A stretch of 64,000 nt of DNA from Anaerolineae bacterium (GTDB lineage: Bacteria > Chloroflexota > Anaerolineae > Caldilineales > Caldilineaceae): NCBI GenBank assembly GCA_030432295.1, contig JAUIHI010000002.1, positions 248,001-312,000 of the forward strand. Direction: 5' to 3'. Under the pieces are notes generated by a model that saw only the letters and a program-made list of their open reading frames with translations, was not told the DNA's origin and ran no database searches. A program made the position numbers and the translations under genes. This document shows, piece after piece, positions 18,000-25,671 of this stretch (position 1 is its first letter; each line of letters starts with the position of its first letter).

Positions 18000-20684
18000 A
18001 TGAAATTTCGATTTTTTTCGGCCTTGACACTCATAGCCATCCTGTTTGGGAGCATTCCCTCAGCCGTAGGTGCTGTGGAATCTGTTGCGGCCACAGCGCT
18101 TGCGACAGAAAAGGTCAGTGTGGAAACGAACCAGACCTCTACCCCGCAGGCCAATGAGAGCGACACCTTTTTTGACGACAGCTATGTGCATGAAATCCAC
18201 CTCACTTTTGATGCGGCCGATTATGGCACAGCTGGCTGGTACGGCACACTCTATAACAGCCACGCCAATGATGTGGCTGATCCGTACTTTCCGGCCAGCT
18301 TTGCGGCTGATGGCGTGACGATTGCCTCGGTGGGTGTACGCTTTAAGGGGAATTCTTCCTTTATGGGCAGCGGCATCAAAAAATCCTTCAAAATTGACTT
18401 TGACGAATATGATGAAGATAACGATGCGCTGGCCTTCTTTGGCTTGAAGAAACTGAATCTGAACAATGGGTACAAAGACCCTACTTTGCTGCGTGAAAAA
18501 CTCTTCCTCGATTTCGCCAGCGATTTTGTGGCAGCGCCCCGGGCTGTCCACACGAAGGTTTATGTCAATGGCGAATATTACGGTTTGTACACGGCTGTTG
18601 AACAAGTCGACAAGACCTTTGTCCAGAACCGCTTTGGCGACGATGAAGATGGCAATCTGTTCAAGGGCGCGGCCAGCGATGCGCTTGATGTGAACGATGA
18701 CTTTGGTTCTGATTTGACCTGGCTGGGTTCCGATCCTGAAGCCTACTACGACTATTACATATTGAAGACGAACGAGACTGCCAACGACTATTCTCAACTG
18801 ATCGAATTCGTCAATGTTCTCAACAACAGTCCGGCTGCTGATTTCCCAACGGCTCTTGAACCCCTTTTTGATGTCCAGGATGGGCTGCAAGGGTTGGCGC
18901 TGAACAACCTGTTTGTCAATCTCGATTCGTACAGCGGCTCGGCCCACAATTATTATGTGTACGACCGGGATGATACCGGGCAGATTATCCACATCCCCTG
19001 GGATGCGAACGAATCTTTTGGCCGCTTTACACTGTTCACGGCCCGAGGGGAAGACCCGTTGACACTCTCCCCGCTCTGGCTGCCCAGCGCCATCGGGCCG
19101 GGTGAGGCTGAGGAACGGCCCCTGCTGGAAAATCTCTGGGCCAACGACGGCTATAAAAACGATTACCTTTGTGATCTTCAAGAAATGCTGGGCGCCGGTT
19201 TCGATGTGACAACGATGGAAGCCCGCATCGACGAATTGGCCGATCTCATCCGTACGGATCTGTATGCAGATCCCAACAAGCAGTATACCAGCGCCCAATT
19301 CGAGACGAATCTCTATTCCAATCTCATCGACGGACGGGAGACGATCTATGGCTTGAGATACTTTGTGCAGCAGCGAGCCAACTATCTCCAGACCGAACTC
19401 ACCACCTACGCTCTCGACTGCACCTCAGCCATGACAGATTTGACGGGAACACTCTTTGTCAATGAGTTTATGGCCGACAACGAAACGTCCCTGCAGGACC
19501 CTGACGGCACGGGCTACCCCGACTGGTTTGAAATCTACAATGCCAGCTCTGCAGAGGTTGATCTTCAAGGTTTATATCTGACCGACGATTTGACCGACCC
19601 CACCCAGCACGCGATCACACAAACGCTGACGATTCCGGCCAACGGTTATTTGGTTCTCTACGCCGACAGCGACACGAATCAGGGCGTCAACCACATCGGT
19701 TTCAAGCTGGGGACCAGTGGCGAAGACATTGCCATTTTCAACAGTGACGGCACGACTTTAATCGACGGCTACACCTTTGGCGAGCAGACGGTCGACACAT
19801 CGGAAGGCCGCTGCCCAGACGGCGGTGACACCTGGACATTCTTCACCGCAGCAACGCCGGGCGCAAGCAATGAGCCGTGTGGCGCAGCACCCGTCATCTC
19901 CGACGTGAGCCATTCGCCCACACAGCCTGCCTCCACTGATGCCGTCGCGGTTACCGCGACCATCACCGATGATCTCTCGATAGACTCGGCCACCCTTTGG
20001 TACAGCGTCGGCGGCAGCTATATGGAAACCGCGATGACAAATAACGGCGGCAACAGTTATTCTGCCACCATTCCTGCCCAGGCCGATGGCACAACGGTCA
20101 AGTACTACATTGCAGCCGCTGACAACGAAGGTTTCACGGCCAGCGAACCGGCCAATGCGCCCACCAGCAGCTACAGTTATGTCGTCGGCTACGTGGCGCC
20201 CACCCTATATATCAACGAGTTGATGGCCGACAACGACGCGATTTTGGAAGACCCGGATGAGGCCAGCGGCTATCCCGACTGGATCGAACTCTACAATCCC
20301 GGCGCAGAGACAATTGACCTGGGCGGGCTGTATTTGACCGATGACCTAACTGATCCCACTCAATTCCAAATTCCCGATGGCGTGACGATTGCCGGTGGCG
20401 GCTTCTTGCTCTTCTATGCCGATGGCGATACGGCTCAGGGCGATCTGCACACCAATTTCAAGCTGAGCGCTGATGGCGAAAGTGTGGCGCTTTTTGGGGC
20501 GGATGGCGTTACGCAGATTGATGCGGTGACCTTCACGGCTCAGACGACTGATGTAGCCTATGGCCGCCAAACTGATGGATCGGACAGTTGGGCAATCCTC
20601 TGTGTCGCGACCCCTGGCAGTTCCAATATCAGCACTTGCGGCGCCGATTACACCATTTACTTGCCGATGGTGATGAATCCCTAA
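18000..20684 (+). CDS. CotH kinase-family protein with lamin-tail domains
   Basis: 894 residues with an N-terminal signal peptide (FFSALTLIAILFGSIPSAVG). Residues about 55-480 form a CotH-type domain (VHEIHLTFDAADYGTAGWYG, VGVRFKGNSSF, KKLNLNNGYKDPTLLREKL, YYGLYTAVEQVDKTF, IPWDANESFG). Two lamin-tail domains follow (about 482-620 and 737-880: LFVNEFMADNETSLQDPDG, LYINELMADNDAILEDPDE), separated by an Ig-like segment (SHSPTQPASTDAVAVTATIT). The end YTIYLPMVMNP is a hydrophobic LPxV-like tail. It is a secreted protein; CotH is a Ser/Thr protein kinase in spores, but activity here is unproven. Confidence 0.92.
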   Translation: MKFRFFSALTLIAILFGSIPSAVGAVESVAATALATEKVSVETNQTSTPQANESDTFFDDSYVHEIHLTFDAADYGTAGWYGTLYNSHANDVADPYFPASFAADGVTIASVGVRFKGNSSFMGSGIKKSFKIDFDEYDEDNDALAFFGLKKLNLNNGYKDPTLLREKLFLDFASDFVAAPRAVHTKVYVNGEYYGLYTAVEQVDKTFVQNRFGDDEDGNLFKGAASDALDVNDDFGSDLTWLGSDPEAYYDYYILKTNETANDYSQLIEFVNVLNNSPAADFPTALEPLFDVQDGLQGLALNNLFVNLDSYSGSAHNYYVYDRDDTGQIIHIPWDANESFGRFTLFTARGEDPLTLSPLWLPSAIGPGEAEERPLLENLWANDGYKNDYLCDLQEMLGAGFDVTTMEARIDELADLIRTDLYADPNKQYTSAQFETNLYSNLIDGRETIYGLRYFVQQRANYLQTELTTYALDCTSAMTDLTGTLFVNEFMADNETSLQDPDGTGYPDWFEIYNASSAEVDLQGLYLTDDLTDPTQHAITQTLTIPANGYLVLYADSDTNQGVNHIGFKLGTSGEDIAIFNSDGTTLIDGYTFGEQTVDTSEGRCPDGGDTWTFFTAATPGASNEPCGAAPVISDVSHSPTQPASTDAVAVTATITDDLSIDSATLWYSVGGSYMETAMTNNGGNSYSATIPAQADGTTVKYYIAAADNEGFTASEPANAPTSSYSYVVGYVAPTLYINELMADNDAILEDPDEASGYPDWIELYNPGAETIDLGGLYLTDDLTDPTQFQIPDGVTIAGGGFLLFYADGDTAQGDLHTNFKLSADGESVALFGADGVTQIDAVTFTAQTTDVAYGRQTDGSDSWAILCVATPGSSNISTCGADYTIYLPMVMNP

Positions 20685-20714
20685 ATACTCCGTAGACGAA
20701 GAGTCTGGGGATAT

Positions 20715-20748
20715 AGAAGTTCGACTTTTCGGAAAAAGTCGAACTTCT
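20715..20748 (+). terminator. Hairpin after CotH gene
   Basis: A 15-bp perfect stem (AGAAGTTCGACTTTT against AAAAGTCGAACTTCT) with a 4-base loop starts 31 bp after the stop. No T-run follows, so it may be the 5' hairpin of a double terminator. Confidence 0.55.
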
Positions 20749-20764
20749 GGAAAATATCGTTAAT

Positions 20765-20805
20765 GTGTGGTGGGGGAAACAGGCGTTTCCCCCACCACAC
20801 GTTTT
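20765..20805 (+). terminator. Strong terminator downstream of CotH gene
   Basis: A 16-bp perfect stem (GTGTGGTGGGGGAAAC against GTTTCCCCCACCACAC, loop AGGC) is followed by GTTTT. Confidence 0.75.
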
Positions 20806-20906
20806 CCACATTGCAAAAGGACGGCTGAATCTCCAGCCAGCACATTTGGCAACGAACAGGCAGCAAAGGAAAGAGCCGTTTATCTCCCCACCGTCTCCGC
20901 AAAAAA

Positions 20907-21041
20907 TGTATTGGTCAACAACAACTTGAACTGCCGATCCTCAACGCAATGGTGCAAAGTAGCAAAGACGCAAAGGTGTTCCCTGCGTCTCCCCGTCTCT
21001 GCGACTCTGCGTTAAAGTTCAACATCTTCCTGACCAGTACA
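20907..21041. mobile_element. Small inverted-repeat element, copy 2, flanked by 14-bp direct repeats
   Basis: The ends TGTATTGGTCA and TGACCAGTACA are inverted repeats. The interior carries CAACGCAATGGTGCAAAG and GCGTCTCCCCGTCTCTGCG with TGCGTTAAAG. It is directly flanked on both sides by GTCTCCGCAAAAAA (20893-20906 and 21042-21055), which looks like a target duplication. The remaining gap to 21201 (about 145 bases) shows no gene and an AT-rich promoter-like stretch. Confidence 0.65.
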
Positions 21042-21201
21042 GTCTCCGCAAAAAACTGCTCCAAACCCACACACAATCTTAATAACATTTGAACATCCCT
21101 TTTCTATACTCCGCATATGAAATCAACCGCTACTGTTCGGCTCTGCGGCACTGAACTGAACGCTATGCGCTGTGTCTCTGAACCAAGGAGTTGAATGACC
21201 T

Positions 21202-22269
21202 ATGCGTACAGCCATTCTGATACCGGTTTATGAACCGGATGAAAAATTGATTCCACTAATTGACAAGCTTGGCAAGATGGCCTTTCCGCTGATTTTGGTG
21301 ATCAATGACGGCAGCAGCCCAGAGCACGATCACATTTTTCGGGATATCGAAAAACGCCCAAATTGCAGGGTGATCCACCACGCAAGCAATAGCGGCAAAG
21401 GCGCAGCCCTAAAAACAGGAATCAAGGCACTTTTAGCGGAACACAGCAATTTGCTGGGATGCATTACAGTTGATGCAGATGGCCAACATTTGCCCGAGGA
21501 CATTTACCGCGTGGCTGAAGTATTTGAAAAAGATAGTCGCTTCCTCGTGCTTGGATGCCGGGATTTCAGCGGCGAAGATGTCCCGCCCAAAAGCAAAATG
21601 GGCAATATCATCACAAGAACAATCTACAAGCTTTTTACAAACAGAAGCGTAACGGATACACAAACAGGGCTGCGGGCAATTCCCTACTATATGATGAAAC
21701 TGTTTCAGGATTTACCGGGCGACCACTATGAATTCGAGATGAATATGCTCTTTCAGGCAGCAAAAAGCAATATGCCGATGAAGGAAGTGGTCATTCAAAC
21801 TGTCTATATTGACCAAAACCGGGCATCTCACTTCCGGCCTTTTCTGGACTCACTCAGAATCTACAAAGAGATTGTCAAGTTCAGTTTGTCTTCCATAATT
21901 AGCGCAGTCGTCGATGTTGGCCTGTTCACGTTGATCTTCAACTTGCTGTCTGCAAATGCAATTTCCTGGGCCTTGTTTTCGGCAACGAGCCTTGCCCGGC
22001 TTGTTTCTTCAACCATCAATTTTACGCTCAACAAAAAGGTTGTCTTTGAAAATAAAGAGTCAACCCTTACCCAAGCCACCGAATACTATTTGCTTTGCAT
22101 CGTTCAAATGCTCGCTAGCTGGCTCATTCTGCAAGGACTGGTCATGTTGAATGATGAGCATGTGGTGCTTTGGAAAATTATGACAGATATTTTCCTCTTT
22201 TTTGTCAGCTTCTTTGTGCAGCGAACAGTCATCTTTAGAAGGCATCAATATCATGAAAAAGTCGCATAA
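21202..22269 (+). CDS. GT2 glycosyltransferase fused to a GtrA-like membrane domain
   Basis: 355 residues, AAGGAG upstream of ATG 21202. The N-terminal GT-A domain has the nucleotide-sugar fold start AILIPVYEPDEKLIPLIDKL, NDGSSP, GKGAALKTGIKAL and the metal-binding TVDADGQH. It resembles polyprenyl-phosphate mannose/glucose synthases. Residues about 225-350 contain four TM helices of the GtrA type (FSLSSIISAVVDVGLFTLIF, STINFTLNKKVVF). GtrA-like proteins move lipid-linked sugars across the membrane, so synthesis and flipping may be combined here. The 3' end overlaps the next gene by 17 bp. The DNA is visibly more AT-rich than the flanking lipoprotein genes, suggesting separate origin. Confidence 0.92.
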   Translation: MRTAILIPVYEPDEKLIPLIDKLGKMAFPLILVINDGSSPEHDHIFRDIEKRPNCRVIHHASNSGKGAALKTGIKALLAEHSNLLGCITVDADGQHLPEDIYRVAEVFEKDSRFLVLGCRDFSGEDVPPKSKMGNIITRTIYKLFTNRSVTDTQTGLRAIPYYMMKLFQDLPGDHYEFEMNMLFQAAKSNMPMKEVVIQTVYIDQNRASHFRPFLDSLRIYKEIVKFSLSSIISAVVDVGLFTLIFNLLSANAISWALFSATSLARLVSSTINFTLNKKVVFENKESTLTQATEYYLLCIVQMLASWLILQGLVMLNDEHVVLWKIMTDIFLFFVSFFVQRTVIFRRHQYHEKVA

Positions 22270-23311
22270 CGCTATGGGCAAATGGATTAGCTGGGTAACT
22301 ATTCTGGTCATTGTCATGACGTTTTCATCAGCATTCACATTGCTGGATGCTTTTGTCATACCCAAAGCCTATGTGGTGGTTGCACAGGCTCAAACTGAAA
22401 ATCTACCAGTTGAATTGGATGAGGCTGAAACCCCGGAAAACTCAGATTTGGCCGAGTTAATCAAGGCTAAGCTGGATGAGATTGCCACACAGGAAAATGC
22501 CGGTCTGGTTGAGTGGAACCCTGTCGCTGAAGTTGCAACAACACCAACAGTACCATCGGTGGGTGAAGTCCAGACCGAAGTCATCATCACGGATCACTCG
22601 TATATTGACGAGAATATCAGCATCAATGTGGAAACGGTCGACGAAAACGGTGTTGTCTACTATGTGGCAGATATCCAGCTTTCTGATGTGAGTGTCCTCA
22701 GAACAGCTTTCGCAAATAACATTTTTGGGAGAAACGTGACCCAAACCACCTCTGAAATGGCCGAGGCAAACAACGCGATTTTTGCCATCAACGGCGATTA
22801 TTACGGATTCAGGGATACAGGGCTGATCATCCGCAATGGGGTGCTATACAGAGATGTGCCCGAAAGCTCCTTGAGCGATCAATCCTTGGCGATTGACAGT
22901 GAAGGGAATTTCGAGATTGTTGAGAATAATCAAGCATCTGGAAGGTTATTGGTTGAAGATGGCATCCTTCAGAGCTTCTCCTTTGGCCCAACCCTCGTAG
23001 CAGATGGCCAGGTCGTGGCAACCAATGACACAACGGTTTCTCAAGGTGACAACCCTCGCACAGCCATCGGTCAAATTTCGCCCCTGCACTATATCTTTAT
23101 CGTCGTAGACGGCCGTACGGATGCAAGCGATGGAATGAGCCTCCAAGAACTGGCCCAAGCGTTTGTCGAGCGTGGGGCAGAAGTGGCCTATAACCTGGAC
23201 GGGGGCGGGTCATCTGCCATGTGGTTGAACGGCACGCTGATCAATAATCCCACGAATGGGCGCAGAGCTGGCGAAAGAAGTATCAGCGACATCATCTATA
23301 TCGGGTATTAG
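22253..23311 (+). CDS. Exported phosphodiester glycosidase-family (NAGPA/DUF2233) protein
   Basis: 352 residues from ATG 22253, with AGAAGG about 9 bases upstream inside the preceding gene. An N-terminal TM/signal helix (about 10-30, WISWVTILVIVMTFSSAFTL) is followed by a Glu/Thr-rich spacer. The C-terminal two thirds have NAGPA-type marks: NAIFAINGDYYGF, GLIIRNGVLY, NPRTAIGQI, YIFIVVDGR and the Gly-rich VAYNLDGGGSSAMWLNG. The family hydrolyses GlcNAc-phosphodiester bonds in humans; bacterial members act on cell-envelope or exopolysaccharide glycans. It is translationally coupled to the GT2-GtrA gene and is probably part of a surface-glycan module. Confidence 0.92.
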   Translation: MKKSHNAMGKWISWVTILVIVMTFSSAFTLLDAFVIPKAYVVVAQAQTENLPVELDEAETPENSDLAELIKAKLDEIATQENAGLVEWNPVAEVATTPTVPSVGEVQTEVIITDHSYIDENISINVETVDENGVVYYVADIQLSDVSVLRTAFANNIFGRNVTQTTSEMAEANNAIFAINGDYYGFRDTGLIIRNGVLYRDVPESSLSDQSLAIDSEGNFEIVENNQASGRLLVEDGILQSFSFGPTLVADGQVVATNDTTVSQGDNPRTAIGQISPLHYIFIVVDGRTDASDGMSLQELAQAFVERGAEVAYNLDGGGSSAMWLNGTLINNPTNGRRAGERSISDIIYIGY

Positions 23312-23335
23312 TCCCAAACGATCGAAGGCTCAATT

Positions 23336-23743
23336 ATGAAATTGAAGAACACAATCATCACCTATTCCCTTTTCACCATTGGCATCTATCTTTTTGCCAA
23401 AATGTATGAGCTATTTGGTCATGGAGTTACGTCACTCTGGATGTCAAATGCGTATCTCTATCTTCTAGGGTTAGGCGTGTTCGCCTTTGTTCTCATAAAG
23501 ATGTCGATCCCGGAAATTGTGCAGCAAAGAGGCTTCCGTCCTTTTTATCAAATCTACAATTCGGGCATTGCTATTTTGATAAACGGTATGCTGCTGCGTG
23601 GAATCCTGGAAATCGCTGGCGGTTCATCGGCCTATGTTTCATGGTTTTTATTCGTCGGATGGGGACTGATTGGGATCGGCGTTGTTCTGTTTCTCAAGAT
23701 GCTGGTCAGCAATGTGATGCTGACAAAGCACAGTCCGCTTTGA
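23336..23743 (+). CDS. Four-helix membrane protein of unknown family
   Basis: 135 residues, start ATG 23336. Four hydrophobic helices are visible (about 7-25, 35-55, 75-95 and 100-122). Lys/Arg distribution suggests a small integral membrane protein. It lies 24 bp after the NAGPA-like gene and likely belongs to the same operon. The last residues (KHSPL) are encoded by sequence that already matches the DUF1566 genes, so the natural 3' end seems to have been replaced by recombination with a DUF1566 fragment. Function unknown. Confidence 0.7.
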   Translation: MKLKNTIITYSLFTIGIYLFAKMYELFGHGVTSLWMSNAYLYLLGLGVFAFVLIKMSIPEIVQQRGFRPFYQIYNSGIAILINGMLLRGILEIAGGSSAYVSWFLFVGWGLIGIGVVLFLKMLVSNVMLTKHSPL

Positions 23744-23839
23744 CACCAAATCCGAAGAAGTTGCCGATGTCCCAGACCGCGAGCGTTGCTACAACTATGT
23801 TCGCCGGATGGTAATCCAAGCGCCTATCCCACGGACCGG
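23736..23839 (+). pseudogene. Remnant of a DUF1566 lipoprotein gene 3' region
   Basis: The stretch beginning GTCCGCTTTGACACCAAATC and containing GAGCGTTGCTACAACTATGT and CCAAGCGCCTATC matches, with substitutions and an internal deletion, the part of the 13803 gene encoding VRFDTKSEDG..ERYYNYVRLVRGG..DGDPSAY (about 14955-15090). The deletion removes the VRGGDVVETPDGD segment and breaks the frame. A hairpin follows immediately. This indicates a former DUF1566 gene here, or a recombined fragment, fused to the membrane-protein gene. Confidence 0.75.
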
Positions 23840-23880
23840 ATTGGGTGTGTCCAACTTGGGTTGAACACACCCAATTCTTG
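23840..23880 (+). terminator. Terminator-like hairpin after the DUF1566 remnant
   Basis: ATTGGGTGTGTCCAAC pairs with GTTGAACACACCCAAT (one mismatch), followed by TCTTGTCT. It probably ends transcription of the glycan operon. Confidence 0.6.
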
Positions 23881-24223
23881 TCTACTCAATCAACAGTCAC
23901 TACAGCTACAGTTTTCCCATCCCGAACCGCAGTTTACAGCAAGGATTTGTCCTGCTGATTGATCAATCCCCAACATTTGTTGCAGGACCGAATTAGCAAA
24001 GGGAACAAATAGTGGAACGGAAACCCGATATGGCGCTGATGTCGAAGACGGCCGTTTCCCGTACCATATTTGTACAAATTGCAGCAAACAGTGCCACAGG
24101 CATCTTTGCCATCTTCTATCAGCCTGATTCTGGTGCTGAACTGCAATATCGGTGTGAAGTAGACTAACTTTGAAGTGGCAGATACTTCCAAAGCGCCTGT
24201 CACATGTGAAATGGAGAATGATC
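23881..24223. other. Gap of about 340 bases without a supported gene
   Basis: Short open frames exist on both strands, including a leftward one ending with a Cys-rich tail (GSGWENCSCSDC) and a rightward 45-codon one. None has a convincing ribosome site, family match or start context. The end of the gap contains the ribosome site for the next gene. Confidence 0.4.
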
Positions 24224-25075
24224 ATGAACAATCAACAAAAAGTGCTTGTTGTGGGCGCAACGGGCTATTTAGGTAAGTATGTCGTCGAGTCACTGAAAGA
24301 AGCCGGGTATTGGGTGCGGGTATTGAGTCGCACGGAGCAAAAGATTGAACCGGTACGACCGTTTATCGACGACCTGTTTATTGGCGAAGCAACTGATTCA
24401 TCTTCATTGACAGGTATTTGTAAGGGGATCGATATTGTTTTTTCATCGCTGGGCATTACCCGGCAAAAAGATGGACTGACCTATATGGATGTCGATTATC
24501 AAGCCAATAGAAACATCCTGGATGAAGCGTTGGCGGCTGGCGTGAGCCGGTTTATGTACATATCTGCGCTTCATGCCGACAAGCTGCGTCATGTAAAGAT
24601 TTTGGCAGCCAAAGAGCGATTTGCGGATGAATTGAAGGCGGCTGATATTGATCATCTCATTATCCGGCCGAATGGCTTTTTCTCGGATATGACAGCATTT
24701 TTGGATATGGCGAAAAATGGCCGTGTTTACCTCTTCGGCAATGGCGAAAACCAGGCAAACCCGATTCACGGTGCAGATTTGGCCGCGGCCTGTGTCGCTT
24801 ACTTGAACCAACCAGGTGGCGAATATGATATTGGTGGCCCCGAACTACTGACCCAGAATGAAATTGCGCGTCAGGCATTTGAGGCAGTAGACAAGCCAGC
24901 CAAAATTACGCACATTCCGCTGTGGGTGAAGGATATGGTTGTGTGGCTGTTGCGGACATTTACGTCTGTCAAAACCTATGGGCCGATAGAATTTTTCATG
25001 ACGGTTCTGGCCATGGATATGGTTGCGCCCACGTCAGGTCATCACACGTTGAAAGCGCATTTTGAAACTGCATAA
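24224..25075 (+). CDS. NAD(P)-binding atypical short-chain dehydrogenase/epimerase
   Basis: 283 residues from ATG 24224, with TGGAGA 6 bases upstream; alternative ATGs at 24211 and 24218 overlap the ribosome site. The Rossmann start is KVLVVGATGYLGKYVVESLK, then YISALHADKL and IIRPNGFFSDM, consistent with atypical SDRs of the NmrA/complex-I-assembly type. The canonical YxxxK pair is not evident, so it may bind NAD(P)H without classic dehydrogenase activity. It stands alone between two AT-rich gaps and is followed by promoter copy E 30 bp after the stop. Confidence 0.88.
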   Translation: MNNQQKVLVVGATGYLGKYVVESLKEAGYWVRVLSRTEQKIEPVRPFIDDLFIGEATDSSSLTGICKGIDIVFSSLGITRQKDGLTYMDVDYQANRNILDEALAAGVSRFMYISALHADKLRHVKILAAKERFADELKAADIDHLIIRPNGFFSDMTAFLDMAKNGRVYLFGNGENQANPIHGADLAAACVAYLNQPGGEYDIGGPELLTQNEIARQAFEAVDKPAKITHIPLWVKDMVVWLLRTFTSVKTYGPIEFFMTVLAMDMVAPTSGHHTLKAHFETA

Positions 25076-25105
25076 CTTTGCCAAAGAATTCCATTTGCAG
25101 TGAAT

Positions 25106-25211
25106 CAGCCACCCATGACAGTTGTCATGGGTGGCTGTGATCCGGGTCACCGATACCTGACCACAGGGGTGACTCGCTCCACTGGTGGCCGTGTCGTGAA
25201 CGGACTAAACT
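25106..25211 (+). promoter_or_regulatory. Shared promoter module, copy E (before redox operon)
   Basis: A palindrome at 25106-25137 (one central mismatch, centre 25121.5; CCCATGACAGTTGTCATGGG) is followed by TGTGA-N6-TCAC centred at 25143.5 (+22), TGAC-TCGC-TCCA centred at 25175.5 (+54), TGGTGG (25183-25188), 17 bp and TAAACT (25206-25211). It lies about 90 bp before the first gene of the operon. Confidence 0.8.
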
Positions 25212-25302
25212 GGCAGATGAAGAGACACGGCAGGTAAGACAGGCCGCTTGGAGATTGTCGAATGTGACAGTGAATGATTACAGGAAAGTGAGGACAACAC
25301 AC

Positions 25303-25623
25303 ATGAACAAGGCAAATCGTAATTTCTACGTGGACACGGCGATCGGGCTCGCCTTCCTCATCACCGGGATCAGCGCCCTGGTCTTTCTGATCCCGACCGG
25401 CTGGATCGATTTCACCATCAGCACCACGCCGACTGTGTTGGGGATCAACTTCGGCACCTGGCAGTCGCTGCACAAGTGGGCCGGTATTGTGATGATGCTA
25501 GGCGTGGCACTGCATCAACTGCTGCACTGGAAGTGGATCACCGCCATGACAAAGAAGATCCTCCCCAACCCCAAGCGGATTCGCAGCAGCAAAGTTGCAT
25601 CACCGCAGGCTAAAACGGCCTAG
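25303..25623 (+). CDS. DUF4405 membrane protein (flavinylation-associated cytochrome type)
   Basis: 106 residues from ATG 25303; the upstream GTGAGGA is a modest ribosome site. Two TM helices (about 10-30 and 56-78) are present. The second region has LHKWAGIVMMLGVALHQLLH, with three His placed as heme ligands in the DUF4405 family. Members are small b-type cytochrome-like proteins found beside extracytosolic flavoproteins, passing electrons across the membrane. It is the first gene of the copy E operon, 48 bp before the flavoprotein gene. Heme binding is inferred from the His pattern. Confidence 0.85.
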   Translation: MNKANRNFYVDTAIGLAFLITGISALVFLIPTGWIDFTISTTPTVLGINFGTWQSLHKWAGIVMMLGVALHQLLHWKWITAMTKKILPNPKRIRSSKVASPQAKTA

Positions 25624-25671
25624 CACACGGTGTGCTTAGCAAACGACGACACATATCTGGGGAGCAATCTC

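Noticed and set aside
23890-24231. Leftward 113-codon frame with a Cys-rich tail (GSGWENCSCSDC)
   Set aside because: The rest of the translation is not protein-like, the start overlaps the next gene's start region, and there is no ribosome site; kept only as a note on the gap.
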